Part shown: one piece after another, positions 8,441 to 17,326 of the stretch
Layout of the letters: each line of letters opens with the position of its first letter
Numbering within the stretch: position 1 is the stretch's first letter
Notes under the pieces: generated by a model
The model's database searches: none
What the model saw: the letters and a program-made list of their open reading frames with translations, nothing else
Told to the model about the DNA's origin: nothing
Made by a program: the position numbers and the translations under genes
Assembly (NCBI RefSeq): GCF_000422485.1
Contig: NZ_AULW01000015.1
Location: 62,001-126,000 of the forward strand
DNA from: Paenibacillus pasadenensis DSM 19293
GTDB taxonomy: Bacteria > Bacillota > Bacilli > Paenibacillales > Paenibacillaceae
DNA: 64,000 nucleotides
Reading direction: 5' to 3'

Positions 8441-9148
8441 CTAGAGCCCCGCCGCCGTCTCCAGCGCCGCCACCATCATGTCGTTGAACGTCGACTGGCG
8501 CTCCTCGGCGGTCGTCTCCTCGCCGGTCAGCAGATGATCGCTCACCGTCAGCACCGTAAGCGCCTGCGCGCCGTGGCGGGCCGCGATCGTATACAGCGCC
8601 GTCGTCTCCATCTCCACGCCGAGCACGCCGTGGTCCATGAGCCGCTGCACGGCCGTCGTATCTTCCTTGTAGAACACGTCGGTGCTGTAGACGTTGCCGA
8701 CATGCACGTTCATGCCGGCCGCGGTCGCATGCTCGTAGGCGGACTTCAGCAGGCCGAAGCTGGCGATCGGCGCGAAGTCGTAGCCGAGGAACTGGTTGCG
8801 GTTCATGCTGGAATCGGTGCAGCTCGCCTGGGCAAGGATGACGTCGCGCACCCGCACGTCCCGCTGCATCGCGCCGCAGGTGCCGACGCGGATCAGGTTG
8901 CGCACGCCGTAGCTGCGGATGAGCTCGTTCGCGTAGATGCTGATCGACGGCAAGCCCATGCCCGAGCCCTGCACGGAAATCCGCTTGCCTTTGTAGGTTC
9001 CCGTGTAGCCGAGCATGCCCCGCACTTCATTGTACAGCTCGATCTCGCTGAGGTAGGTCTCGGCGATATATTTGGCGCGCAGCGGATCGCCCGGCAGCAG
9101 CACCGTCTCGGCGACTTGTCCTTCTTTGGCTCCGATATGGACGCTCAT
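8441..9148 (-). CDS. deoD: Purine-nucleoside phosphorylase DeoD
   Basis: The 235-residue hexameric-type phosphorylase releases purine bases and (deoxy)ribose-1-phosphate. Motifs seen: [13 protein letters not shown] near the N-terminus, RVGTCGAM, the ribose-binding [10 protein letters not shown], and the purine-site [14 protein letters not shown] 9 nt before ATG 9148 fixes the start; the frame is open further upstream without a good site. It is 64 nt downstream of deoB in the same direction. Confidence 0.95.
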   Translation of the reverse strand: MSVHIGAKEGQVAETVLLPGDPLRAKYIAETYLSEIELYNEVRGMLGYTGTYKGKRISVQGSGMGLPSISIYANELIRSYGVRNLIRVGTCGAMQRDVRVRDVILAQASCTDSSMNRNQFLGYDFAPIASFGLLKSAYEHATAAGMNVHVGNVYSTDVFYKEDTTAVQRLMDHGVLGVEMETTALYTIAARHGAQALTVLTVSDHLLTGEETTAEERQSTFNDMMVAALETAAGL

Positions 9149-9212
9149 GAAGTCATCTCCTGTTCGTAGAGGGAATGTAGGTGAATAGGAACGGGTCCGA
9201 TTCGGATCGAGA

Positions 9213-10385
9213 TCAGCGCAGCTCTCCGAGGAAGCTCGTGCCGTGCTCGGGCGCGGCGACGCCGAAATTGTCCGCAACGGTCGCGCCGACATCGGCGAAC
9301 GTGAGGCGCAGCGGAAGCTCGCGTCCGGCCTCGAAGCGAGGCGAATAGACGAGCAGCGGCACGTACTCGCGCGTATGGTCGGTGCCGGTGTAGGTCGGAT
9401 CGTTGCCGTGGTCCGCTGTCACGATGAGCAGATCGTCGGCGGTCAGCCGCTCCAGCACCGCCGGCAGCTGGGCGTCGAACGCCTCCAGCGCCTGCGCGTA
9501 GCCCGCCGGGTCGCGGCGATGGCCGTACAGCGCGTCGAAGTCGACCAGATTGAGGAAGCTGATGCCGGAGAAATCCTCCGCGCACACTTCCGTCAGCCGC
9601 TCCATGCCTTCGTCGTTGGAAGCGGTGCGGATGCTGCGCGTGACGCCCTCGCCGTCGAAAATGTCGGAGATCTTGCCGATCGCCACGACTTCCCGTCCGG
9701 CCTCCTGGAGCGTGTTCATGACGGTCGGCTGGAACGGCTTGAGCGCGTAGTCATGGCGTCCGGCCGTCCGCTTGAACGTGCCCGGCCCGCCGACGAACGG
9801 GCGGGCGATGATCCGTCCGAGCATGTACGGATCGTCGAGCGTGATCTCGCGGCAGAACTCGCAGATCGCGTACAGCTCCGGCAGCGGCACGATCTCCTCA
9901 TGCGCGGCGATCTGCAGCACGGAGTCGGCGGAGGTATAGACGATCAGCGCTCCGGTGCGCATATGCTCCTCGCCGAGCTCGTCGATGATCTCGGTGCCGC
10001 TGGCCGCCTTGTTGCCGATCACCTTGCGCCCCGTATGGGCCTCGATGCGGTCGATCAGCTCCTGCGGGAACCCGTGCTCGAAGACGCGGAACGGCGTGTC
10101 GATGCGCAGGCCCATCATTTCCCAGTGGCCCGTCATCGTATCTTTGCCGCTCGACGCCTCCTGCATCCTTCCATAAAAGGCGAGCGGCTCGTCCGCCGGC
10201 TCGATGCCCGCGAACGGGCGGATATTGGCGAGGCCGAGGCTGCCCATGACGGGCATCCGCAGTCCTCCCTGCGCCTCGGCGATATGGCCGAGCGTATCGG
10301 CGCCGACATCGCCGAACGAGGCCGCATCATGCGCCTCGCCGATGCCGACGGAATCCATCACGATGATATGGATGCGTTTGAACAT
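9213..10385 (-). CDS. deoB: Phosphopentomutase
   Basis: The 390-residue enzyme interconverts (deoxy)ribose-1- and 5-phosphates, linking the phosphorylases to deoC. Alkaline-phosphatase-superfamily motifs are clear: [12 protein letters not shown] at residues 10-21, the [10 protein letters not shown] nucleophile Thr region, and the C-terminal metal site [24 protein letters not shown] lies 10 nt before ATG 10385. The frame stays open upstream into deoC antisense-like sequence, but that is only a GC-driven extension. Confidence 0.95.
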   Translation of the reverse strand: MFKRIHIIVMDSVGIGEAHDAASFGDVGADTLGHIAEAQGGLRMPVMGSLGLANIRPFAGIEPADEPLAFYGRMQEASSGKDTMTGHWEMMGLRIDTPFRVFEHGFPQELIDRIEAHTGRKVIGNKAASGTEIIDELGEEHMRTGALIVYTSADSVLQIAAHEEIVPLPELYAICEFCREITLDDPYMLGRIIARPFVGGPGTFKRTAGRHDYALKPFQPTVMNTLQEAGREVVAIGKISDIFDGEGVTRSIRTASNDEGMERLTEVCAEDFSGISFLNLVDFDALYGHRRDPAGYAQALEAFDAQLPAVLERLTADDLLIVTADHGNDPTYTGTDHTREYVPLLVYSPRFEAGRELPLRLTFADVGATVADNFGVAAPEHGTSFLGELR

Positions 10386-10471
10386 GACATCAAGTCCTTT
10401 CCTGGTCCTTCCTGCTGCTCTATCATAGCGGAACCGCCGCCGCGCGGGCAACCTTGCCCATGCCAAGACAA

Positions 10472-10500
10472 ACAGCCGAAAAACCGAGGTTTTCCGGCTG
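10472..10500. other. Hairpin between deoC and deoB
   Basis: CAGCCGAAAA / TTTTCCGGCTG forms a stem with a short loop in the 131-bp gap. There is no strong T-run, so it may be a processing or attenuation element rather than a full terminator. Confidence 0.4.
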
Positions 10501-10516
10501 CTGCAAAGGCCAGCGG

Positions 10517-11191
10517 TCAGTAGGGGCTTTCCGAACGGCCGCCTTCCATGATCTTGACGCCGGAGCTGGCGCCGATCCGCGTCGCGCCGGCCGCCACCAT
10601 GCGCTCCATGTCCTCCAGGCTGCGCACGCCGCCCGAGGCCTTGACCCCGATGTCGGGGCCGACCGTACGGCGCATGAGCGCGATGTCCTCGGCCGTCGCG
10701 CCGCCGGTCGAGAAGCCGGTCGACGTCTTGACGAAGTCGGCTCCCGCCCGCACGGAGCATTCGCAAGCGCGCACCTTCTCCTCGTCGCTGAGCAGGCAGG
10801 TCTCGATGATCACCTTGACGATCGCCTTGCCCGCGGCCGCCTCCACGACGGCGCGGATGTCCGCCTCGACGTCGGCATCGCGGCCGTCCTTGAGCGCGCC
10901 GATGTTGATGACCATATCGATCTCGCCGGCGCCGGAAGCGATCGCGTCCGCCGCCTCGAACGCCTTGACGGCGCTCGTCGTCGCGCCGAGCGGGAAGCCG
11001 ATGACGGTGCATACCTTCACTTCGGTGCCCGCGAGCGCCTCGGCGGCCGTCCGCACCCAGGTCGGATTGACGCAGACGGAGGCGAAGCCGTATTGGCGAG
11101 CTTCCTCGATCAGCTTGCCGATCTCCGGCGCGGTCGCATCCGCGCGCAGCAGCGTATGGTCGATCATTGCAGCGAGTTGTCCCTGTTGCAT
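10517..11191 (-). CDS. deoC: Deoxyribose-phosphate aldolase
   Basis: The 224-residue class I aldolase cleaves deoxyribose-5-phosphate to acetaldehyde and glyceraldehyde-3-phosphate. Motifs: [11 protein letters not shown] at the N-terminus, [10 protein letters not shown], the Schiff-base Lys in [14 protein letters not shown], and [13 protein letters not shown] 11203, ATG 11197 and ATG 11191 are all in frame; I chose 11191 because GGTGG sits 8 nt upstream. It is the first gene of the deo block and its promoter carries a DeoR-like inverted repeat. Confidence 0.93.
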   Translation of the reverse strand: MQQGQLAAMIDHTLLRADATAPEIGKLIEEARQYGFASVCVNPTWVRTAAEALAGTEVKVCTVIGFPLGATTSAVKAFEAADAIASGAGEIDMVINIGALKDGRDADVEADIRAVVEAAAGKAIVKVIIETCLLSDEEKVRACECSVRAGADFVKTSTGFSTGGATAEDIALMRRTVGPDIGVKASGGVRSLEDMERMVAAGATRIGASSGVKIMEGGRSESPY

Positions 11192-11223
11192 GTCCATATC
11201 CACCCCATTCTTGAACTGCCTCC

Positions 11224-11275
11224 ATCATAGCATCGGTCTGAACAAATGTACAAGCCGCTTCAATCATATGTTCAG
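11224..11275 (-). promoter_or_regulatory. deo promoter with DeoR-like inverted repeat
   Basis: On the complement TTGTAC (11248-11253) and TATGAT (11224-11229) are 18 bp apart. Half-sites CTGAACAAATG (11238-11248) and CATATGTTCAG (11265-11275) are inverted copies matching at 10 of 11 positions. One lies in the spacer and touches the -35, and the other lies upstream. TGAACA half-sites are typical of Bacillus DeoR. Confidence 0.6.
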
Positions 11276-11352
11276 TCCGTCGGGACACGACGGGCTCTCC
11301 GTCTATCCCTGCCCAAATCGCCGGGAAATCAGACCCGCTGCTGCCGCTGCGT

Positions 11353-11393
11353 AAAAAAACGGGCGGCCGTCCGGTTGCCCGGTCGACCGCCCG
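11353..11393 (-). terminator. Terminator of the pre/hyd operon
   Basis: On the minus strand a GC-rich stem (GGGCGG / CCGCCC with internal pairing) is followed by seven T. It lies just past the 85-aa gene that ends the operon. Confidence 0.8.
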
Positions 11394-11399
11394 CCATCC

Positions 11400-11657
11400 T
11401 CAATCCGCCTCGCCGCCCGCTTCTCCCACCGCCAGCTGGCGGATCAGCAGCACGGCCGCATGCTTGCGCGCGTCGGCCGTGCCGATGCGCAGCCCGAGCG
11501 CAGCGTCCTCCCCCGTCCCCCTCGCCGCTCCCGGCGCAGCCGAAAAGCGGATGACCGCCCCGTCCAGATCCTCCCGGATCTCCTCGATGAGCCGGCCCTC
11601 CTCGACCAGCGCGTCAAGCCGCTGCTTCTCCTCCGCATAGGCTTCATACGCGCTCAT
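11400..11657 (-). CDS. Unknown 85-aa protein, translationally coupled to hydA
   Basis: The ATG overlaps the hydA stop codon (ATGA) and GGAGGA lies 8 nt upstream, so translation is coupled. The first 35 residues are charged and likely helical (YAEEKQRLDALVEEGRL); the rest looks like a short strand-rich segment (GAVIRFSAAPG) and a helix (HAAVLLIRQLAV). No signal, cysteines or known motif are seen. As the last gene of a pyrimidine-degradation operon it may be a small partner or assembly factor, but this is a guess from position only. Confidence 0.7.
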   Translation of the reverse strand: MSAYEAYAEEKQRLDALVEEGRLIEEIREDLDGAVIRFSAAPGAARGTGEDAALGLRIGTADARKHAAVLLIRQLAVGEAGGEAD

Positions 11658-13090
11658 GACGGGCTTCCTCCGATCGGAACCGCCGGCAGCGCCAGGCTCC
11701 CGCCGAGCCCGAAGCGGCTTCTCTTCAAGTAACGGCCGCTGCCCGCCTGCCCGACGAACTGCTTGTCGCGCACGACGAACTCGCCGCGCACGAGCACGGA
11801 CACCGGCTCGCCCTGCACCTCCATGCCCTCGAACGCGCTGTAGTCGACGCGCAGATGATGGTCGCGCGCCGACAGCGTCCGCGTCGCCGACGGGTCGAAC
11901 AGCACGAGGTCGGCGTCGCTGCCGACCGCGATCGTGCCTTTGCGCGGGAACAGCCCGAACAGCTTGGCGGCGTTCGTCGCCGACAGCTCGACGAACCGCT
12001 GCAGGTCGATCCGGCCTTTGGCCACGCCTTCGGAGAACAGCAGGCTGAAGCGGTCCTCGATCGTCGGGCCGCCGTTCGGAATTTTGGAGAAGTCGCCGCG
12101 GCCGAGCTCCTTTTGCCCCTTGAAATGAAAGGAGCACTGATCCGAGCCGAGCGCCTGCAGCGTGCCGGACGACAACGCGTTCCAAAGCGCCGTCTGATGC
12201 CAGGCCTCGCGCAGCGGCGGCGACCAGACGTATTTGGCGCCCTCGAAATCCGGACGCTCGAGCGCGGAGATGTCGAGCGTCAAGTACTGCGGGCAGGTCT
12301 CGCCATAGACGCGCAGTCCGCGCGCCCGCGCGGCGGCGATGCGCTCGACCGCTTCGGCGCAGGTGACATGCACGACATAAAGCGGCGCTCCGGCCAGGCC
12401 GGCGAGCTCGGCGGCCCGCCCGGTCGCCTCGCCCTCGAGCTGCGGCGGACGCGTGAGCGCATGCCAGATCGGCTCGGTGTCGCCCCGCTCCAGCGCCTCG
12501 CTGACGAGCCGCTCGATGACGTCGCCGTTCTCGGCATGCACCATGACGAGCGCGCCTTCTTCGCGGGCGAGCTGCAGCGTCCGGTACAGCGTGCCGTCGT
12601 CCGCCTGGAACACGTTTTTGTACGCCATGAACACCTTGAGCGACGTAATGCCCTCGCGCTCGATCAGCTCCGGCAGCTCTGCCAGAGCCTGCTCGCCGGC
12701 ATCCGCGACCATCAGATGGAAGCCGTAGTCGATGACCGCCTTGCCCTCGGCCTTGGCATGCCAGGCGGCGACCGCATCGCCGAGCGGCCGTCCGCGCTCG
12801 GTCAGGCAGAAGTCGAGGATCGTCGTCGTGCCGCCGAACGCCGCGGCGATCGTGCCGCTCTCGAAATCATCCGCCGTCACCGTGCCGCCGAACGGCATGT
12901 CGAGATGCGTATGCGGGTCGATGCCGCCGGGAAAGACGTACAGCCCGGCGGCGTCGACCGTCTCGGCGCCCGTCGCGTCGAGCGAGCGGCCGATCGCCGC
13001 GATGACGCCGTCCTCGATGCGGATGTCCGCGACGCTGACGGAGCCGGCCGTCACGACCGTGCCGCCTTGTATGATCCGTGCTTTTTTCAT
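11654..13090 (-). CDS. hydA: Dihydropyrimidinase
   Basis: The 478-residue cyclic amidohydrolase opens dihydrouracil or dihydrothymine to the N-carbamoyl beta-amino acid. Dinuclear metal ligands are visible: HTHLDM near 58, the carboxylated Lys in SLKVFMAYK near 150, MVHAENGD, VVHVTCAEA and the Asp in GSDQCSF near 315. The ATG at 13090 overlaps the preA stop (ATGA). Position between preA and the unknown 85-aa gene supports the pyrimidine role over a generic hydantoinase role. Confidence 0.93.
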   Translation of the reverse strand: MKKARIIQGGTVVTAGSVSVADIRIEDGVIAAIGRSLDATGAETVDAAGLYVFPGGIDPHTHLDMPFGGTVTADDFESGTIAAAFGGTTTILDFCLTERGRPLGDAVAAWHAKAEGKAVIDYGFHLMVADAGEQALAELPELIEREGITSLKVFMAYKNVFQADDGTLYRTLQLAREEGALVMVHAENGDVIERLVSEALERGDTEPIWHALTRPPQLEGEATGRAAELAGLAGAPLYVVHVTCAEAVERIAAARARGLRVYGETCPQYLTLDISALERPDFEGAKYVWSPPLREAWHQTALWNALSSGTLQALGSDQCSFHFKGQKELGRGDFSKIPNGGPTIEDRFSLLFSEGVAKGRIDLQRFVELSATNAAKLFGLFPRKGTIAVGSDADLVLFDPSATRTLSARDHHLRVDYSAFEGMEVQGEPVSVLVRGEFVVRDKQFVGQAGSGRYLKRSRFGLGGSLALPAVPIGGSPS

Positions 13091-14382
13091 CCTTCCACCG
13101 CCTCCGCTCGTATGGATTCGCGGTCCAGCCGCGCCAGCGCCCGCTGACGCTCGTTCCACGTCAATGACGGCGCTGCCGGCGGCAGCTCGACCATCTCGAT
13201 CGCGCCGTCCACCGGGCAGACGATCGAGCACAGATTGCAGCCGACGCAGTCGTCCTCGCGCACCTGCAGGTACGGCTTGCCGCCGGCGCCGTTCAGCATG
13301 TCGATGCATTGATGCGACGTGTCCTCGCAGGCGATATGGCATTTGTTGCAGTTGATGCAGGTATCCTGGCGGATGCGCGCGACGACGCGGTAGTTCAGGT
13401 CGAGGTCGCCCCAGTTCGTGTAGCGGGCCACGCTCTGCCCGGTCAGCTCGGCGACGGAGGCCAGTCCTTTGCGGTCGAGATAGCGGCTCAGCCCGTCGAC
13501 CATCTCGCCGACGATGCGGAAGCCGTGATGCATCGCCGCCGTGCACACCTGCACGCCCGCCGCGCCCATGAGCAGGAACTCCGCCGCGTCCTGCCACGAC
13601 GAGATGCCGCCGATGCCCGAGATCGGCACGCCTACGAGCGGATCGCGCGCGCATTCGGCGACCATGCTGAGGGCGATCGGCTTGACCGCCGGACCGCAGT
13701 AGCCGCCGTGCGCGCCTTTGCCGCCGACATGGGGGACCGTGTTCCACGTCTCCAGATCGACGCCGGCGAGGCTGTTGATCGTATTGATGAGGCTGACCGC
13801 GTCCGCGCCTCCGAGCACGGCGTGGCGGGCGGTGACGGTGATGTCGGTGATGTTCGGCGTCAGCTTGACGATGACCGGCGTGCGCGCCGCCTCCTTGGCC
13901 CACATCGTCTGCTTCTCGACGAGATCCGGCTGCTGGCCGGAAGCCGCGCCCATGCCGCGCTCGGCCATGCCGTGCGGGCAGCCGAAGTTCAGCTCCAGCC
14001 CGTCGACGCCGGCGTCCTCGACGCGCTTCACGATCTCATGCCACTTCTCCCGCTTCGGCTCGACCATGAGCGAGGCGACGAGCGCCCGGTCGGGAAACAG
14101 CCGCTTCGTCTCGCGGATCTCCCGCAGGTTCACCTCCAGCGGCCGGTCGGAGATGAGCTCGATGTTGTTGAAGCCGGCGACGCGCTTGCCGCCGAAATGG
14201 ACGGCCGCGAAGCGCGACGACGTATTGATGATCGGCTCGCCGAGCGTCTTCCAGACGGCTCCGCCCCAGCCGGCCTCGAACGCCCGCTGCACCTGGTAGC
14301 CGGTGTTCGTCGGCGGCGCGGAGGCGAGCCAGAACGGATTGGGCGAGCGTATGCCCGCCAGCGAGATGGACAGATCGGCCAT
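13087..14382 (-). CDS. preA: NAD-dependent dihydropyrimidine dehydrogenase, PreA subunit
   Basis: The 431-residue subunit carries an N-terminal FMN-binding dihydroorotate-dehydrogenase-like barrel (NPFWLASAPPTNTGYQ, ELNFGCPHGM, GIGGISSWQDA) and two C-terminal 4Fe-4S motifs, CINCNKCHIAC and CVGCNLCSIVCP. It reduces uracil or thymine to the dihydro form, receiving electrons through PreT. It is 21 nt downstream of preT and overlaps hydA by 4 nt. Confidence 0.95.
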   Translation of the reverse strand: MADLSISLAGIRSPNPFWLASAPPTNTGYQVQRAFEAGWGGAVWKTLGEPIINTSSRFAAVHFGGKRVAGFNNIELISDRPLEVNLREIRETKRLFPDRALVASLMVEPKREKWHEIVKRVEDAGVDGLELNFGCPHGMAERGMGAASGQQPDLVEKQTMWAKEAARTPVIVKLTPNITDITVTARHAVLGGADAVSLINTINSLAGVDLETWNTVPHVGGKGAHGGYCGPAVKPIALSMVAECARDPLVGVPISGIGGISSWQDAAEFLLMGAAGVQVCTAAMHHGFRIVGEMVDGLSRYLDRKGLASVAELTGQSVARYTNWGDLDLNYRVVARIRQDTCINCNKCHIACEDTSHQCIDMLNGAGGKPYLQVREDDCVGCNLCSIVCPVDGAIEMVELPPAAPSLTWNERQRALARLDRESIRAEAVEG

Positions 14383-14403
14383 CGTAGTCGACCTCCTTTT
14401 CGG

Positions 14404-15843
14404 TTAGATTCGGCCGGCGGACCCGGCATGGCGCGAAGGGACGGCGACAGCCGGAGCGCGGCGGCGCGAGGCGAAGTCCGGCCCGAGCCAGGCGGCCGCG
14501 ATCGCGGCGGCGGCCCGCTTGCCCTGCTCCGCCGCCGAGACGACCGTCGCCTCGCCCGCTCCGGTGCCGTGCAGGATGTCGCCGGCCGCATAAATGCGCG
14601 GATCGGACGTCAGGCCGGTGCGCGGATCGGCCTCCGGCACGCCTGCTCGATGCGCGATGCCGAGCTGTTCGGCCAGCGTCGCGAGGCGCTCCTGCCCCGT
14701 CGCCAGCACGACGGCGTCCGCCTCCAGCAAAAAGGCGGAATCCGGCACGGGCGATGTCAGCCGGCGGCCGTCGGACCCGACGCGTCCGTCAGGCTGCAGC
14801 CGCATGCATTCGAGCCCGGCGGCCTTGCCGTCCGGCCCGGCGACGATGCGCAGCGGCTGGGTCAGCCAGACGAAGCCGACGCCCTCCTGCTTGGCAAACT
14901 CGTATTCGAACGGGTAGGCGGTCATTTCCGCCGCCGTGCGGCGGTAGACGATCTTCACCTCCGCCGCGCCGAGCCGCACGGCGCAGGTCGCCGCGTCGAT
15001 CGCCGTATTTCCGGCGCCGATGACCGCGACCCGCGCGCCGGCGAGCGCGGACGGCATGCGTCCGGCCTTCGTCGCCTCGACGAGCCGGATCGCGTCGTAG
15101 ACGCCCTCCAGCCGCTCGCCCTCGAGCCCGAGCGGCGGCACGTAGCCCATGCCCGCCGCCAGCACGAGCACGTCATGGCGGCCGCGCAGCTCCTCGACGC
15201 TCAGCGAGCTGCCGACTCGCACGCCGGTATGGAAGCGGACGCCGAGCTCCTCGACCTGCCGCACCTCCCAGTCGGGCACATGCGTCGGCAGGCGGAAGCT
15301 GACGATGCCGCTGCTGTCGAGTCCGCCCGCCACCTGGCGGGCCTCGTAGACGTCGACGTCGAAGCCGAAGCGGGCCAGCTCCCGCGCCGCCGAAAGGCCG
15401 GCCGGTCCGCTGCCGATGACGCCCGCGCTCACGCCGGCCGGCTCGCCGGGCGCGAACAGCCGCAGCCCGGCGCTCGCCGCATAGTCGGTCGCATGGCGCT
15501 GCAGCCTGCCGATCGCGATCGGCGCGGACGAGCCGTTCAGCACGCATGCGCCCTCGCAGAGCAGCTCCGTCGGACAGACGCGCGCGCAGCTCGCGCCGAC
15601 CGGATTCGCGTCCATGATCGCATGCGCCGCGCCTTCGGGATTGCCGGTGGCGATCCGCTTGATGAACGACGGGATGTCGATCGACGTCGGGCAGGCCTTG
15701 ATGCAGGGCGCGTCATAACAGTAGAGGCAGCGGTTCGACTCCTCGGCGGCGGCCGCTCGCGTCAGCGGCGGCACCAGCTCGCGGAACGGCTCCGGCACGG
15801 CCGGATCGCCGAACGCCGCGCTCAGGCGGATGTCATCGACCAT
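14404..15843 (-). CDS. preT: NAD-dependent dihydropyrimidine dehydrogenase, PreT subunit
   Basis: The 479-residue flavoprotein resembles the glutamate synthase small subunit. N-terminal Fe-S cysteines (CLYCYDAPCIKACP and CARVCPTELLCEGAC) are followed by the FAD site GVIGSGPAGLSAA and the NAD(P) site VAVIGAGNTAIDAA; ATGQE closes the FAD domain. It passes electrons from NADH to PreA. Its start overlaps the end of hydC by 22 nt. Confidence 0.95.
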   Translation of the reverse strand: MVDDIRLSAAFGDPAVPEPFRELVPPLTRAAAAEESNRCLYCYDAPCIKACPTSIDIPSFIKRIATGNPEGAAHAIMDANPVGASCARVCPTELLCEGACVLNGSSAPIAIGRLQRHATDYAASAGLRLFAPGEPAGVSAGVIGSGPAGLSAARELARFGFDVDVYEARQVAGGLDSSGIVSFRLPTHVPDWEVRQVEELGVRFHTGVRVGSSLSVEELRGRHDVLVLAAGMGYVPPLGLEGERLEGVYDAIRLVEATKAGRMPSALAGARVAVIGAGNTAIDAATCAVRLGAAEVKIVYRRTAAEMTAYPFEYEFAKQEGVGFVWLTQPLRIVAGPDGKAAGLECMRLQPDGRVGSDGRRLTSPVPDSAFLLEADAVVLATGQERLATLAEQLGIAHRAGVPEADPRTGLTSDPRIYAAGDILHGTGAGEATVVSAAEQGKRAAAAIAAAWLGPDFASRRRAPAVAVPSRHAGSAGRI

Positions 15844-17117
15844 GATCCATCGCTCCTTTCCGACCCGCTCGGCGAGGCCAGCCTTTTCAGCGTACGGTAC
15901 AGCAGCTCCACGCCCAGGCCGATATCCTCGGCGGAGGAGAATTCCCGCGGATTATGGCTGATGCCGTCCCGCGAGCGGACGAAGATCATGGCGTACGGGC
16001 AGACGTAGGACAGCGCCAGCGCGTCGTGGAACGGCCCGCTCATCAGCTCGGGCAGCTCCAGCCCCATGTCGGACGCCTCCGCGCGGACCGCCGCCATCAG
16101 CTCGGGGCTGCATGCCCGCGGCGGACTGTCGGTATCGACCTTGACCGCATAGGCGAGGCCGTTGTCGGCCGCCGTCTCGGCGATCAGCCGGCGCAGCTCC
16201 GCCTCCAGCCGGCCGCGCCGCTCCATGTCGATGTCCCGCAGGTCGACGGTGAAGCGGACGCGTTCGGGGATGATGTTGCGCGAGGCGGGAAACAGCTGCA
16301 GCGTGCCGACCGTGCCGACCGCGGGCGTGCCCGCCTCGGCGCGCACGAGCCGCTGGAAGCCGCTGATGATCGACGCGGCGCCGGCGAGCGCGTCGCGGCG
16401 CATCGCCATCGGCACCGAGCCGGCATGGCCGGCGAAGCCTTCGAGCTCGACCGTCAGCCAGAGCGGACCGCTGATCGCGGTCACGAGGCCGACGGCCGCT
16501 CCCGCCGCCTCGAGCACGGGTCCCTGCTCGATATGCAGCTCCAGATAGGCGGCGATCGCGCCGTCCGGATAACGGGCCTCGTCGAGCCGGGACGGATCGC
16601 CGCCAAAGGCGGCCAGCGCCTCGCGGCGCGTCACGCCGTCCAGGTCGGCGCGCTCCAGCTCGCCCGGCTCCAGCCGGCCGGACATGGCCCGCGAGCCGAA
16701 GATGCCTTTGTCGAACCGGCAGCCTTCCTCGTCAGAAAAAGCGACCACCTCGATCGGGAGCGCGGGAGCGAAGCCTTGGGCGGCGAGCGCATGCGCCGCC
16801 TCGATCGCGCCAAGCACGCCGACGATGCCGTCGTACGTCCCCGCATACGGCTGCGTGTCGAGATGGGAGCCGAGCATGAGCACAGGCCCGGCCGCTCCGT
16901 CCGCGGCCTCCAGCCGGCCGATCAGGTTGCCCGCCGCGTCCATTCGCACGCTCAAGCCGGCTTCCTCCATCCAGCCTCTCGCCATGTCGGCCGCCTGACG
17001 GTCGAGCGGCGTCATCGCCAGCCGGCTGACGCCGGTCTCGCTGATGCGTCCGAGCTCGGCCAGCTGGCCGAGCCGCCGCATGACCCGTTCGTTCGATGTC
17101 GTGCAGGATCGTATCAT
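15822..17117 (-). CDS. hydC: M20-family N-carbamoyl-beta-alanine amidohydrolase (Zn-dependent)
   Basis: The 431-residue enzyme belongs to the allantoate / N-carbamoyl amino acid amidohydrolase group of M20 peptidases. Metal ligands: the His in LGSHLDTQPYAGTYDG near 85-100, DEEGCRF near 130, and the dimerisation-domain LELHIEQGPVLE near 195. It should hydrolyse N-carbamoyl-beta-alanine made by HydA. Allantoate is the main alternative substrate, but the preTA-hydA operon context favours the pyrimidine role. AAGGAGG before ATG 17117 makes it the first gene of the operon. Confidence 0.88.
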   Translation of the reverse strand: MIRSCTTSNERVMRRLGQLAELGRISETGVSRLAMTPLDRQAADMARGWMEEAGLSVRMDAAGNLIGRLEAADGAAGPVLMLGSHLDTQPYAGTYDGIVGVLGAIEAAHALAAQGFAPALPIEVVAFSDEEGCRFDKGIFGSRAMSGRLEPGELERADLDGVTRREALAAFGGDPSRLDEARYPDGAIAAYLELHIEQGPVLEAAGAAVGLVTAISGPLWLTVELEGFAGHAGSVPMAMRRDALAGAASIISGFQRLVRAEAGTPAVGTVGTLQLFPASRNIIPERVRFTVDLRDIDMERRGRLEAELRRLIAETAADNGLAYAVKVDTDSPPRACSPELMAAVRAEASDMGLELPELMSGPFHDALALSYVCPYAMIFVRSRDGISHNPREFSSAEDIGLGVELLYRTLKRLASPSGSERSDGSWSMTSA

Positions 17118-17186
17118 CGCTCTCCTCCTTTTTTGAACTCACTGAACTGGGATTTGCGAGAGGTCTCGTGTTAGGATACATGACGT

Positions 17187-17215
17187 ATCATACTTAATTT
17201 TCTGAATTTTTTGAA
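17187..17215 (-). promoter_or_regulatory. Promoter of the hydC-preTA-hydA operon
   Basis: On the complement TTCAAA (17210-17215) and TATGAT (17187-17192) are 17 bp apart, in the AT-rich 209-bp gap shared with the divergent PucR gene. The palindrome GTAT-C-ATAC overlaps the -10. Confidence 0.5.
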
Positions 17216-17326
17216 TCATTATTTTCGAAACGGCTCTTTTGATGTAAGCTTAACAGACACGAACGATGCGGATCGCCGCGCCTGATCGCGGCTGCGGCCG
17301 GCATCGAAGAACGGGAGGATAAGTCC

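Noticed and set aside
9213-11288. 691-aa fusion of deoB with upstream sequence
   Set aside because: The upstream part is the wrong frame of deoC; deoB has its own ribosome site and family N-terminus at 10385.
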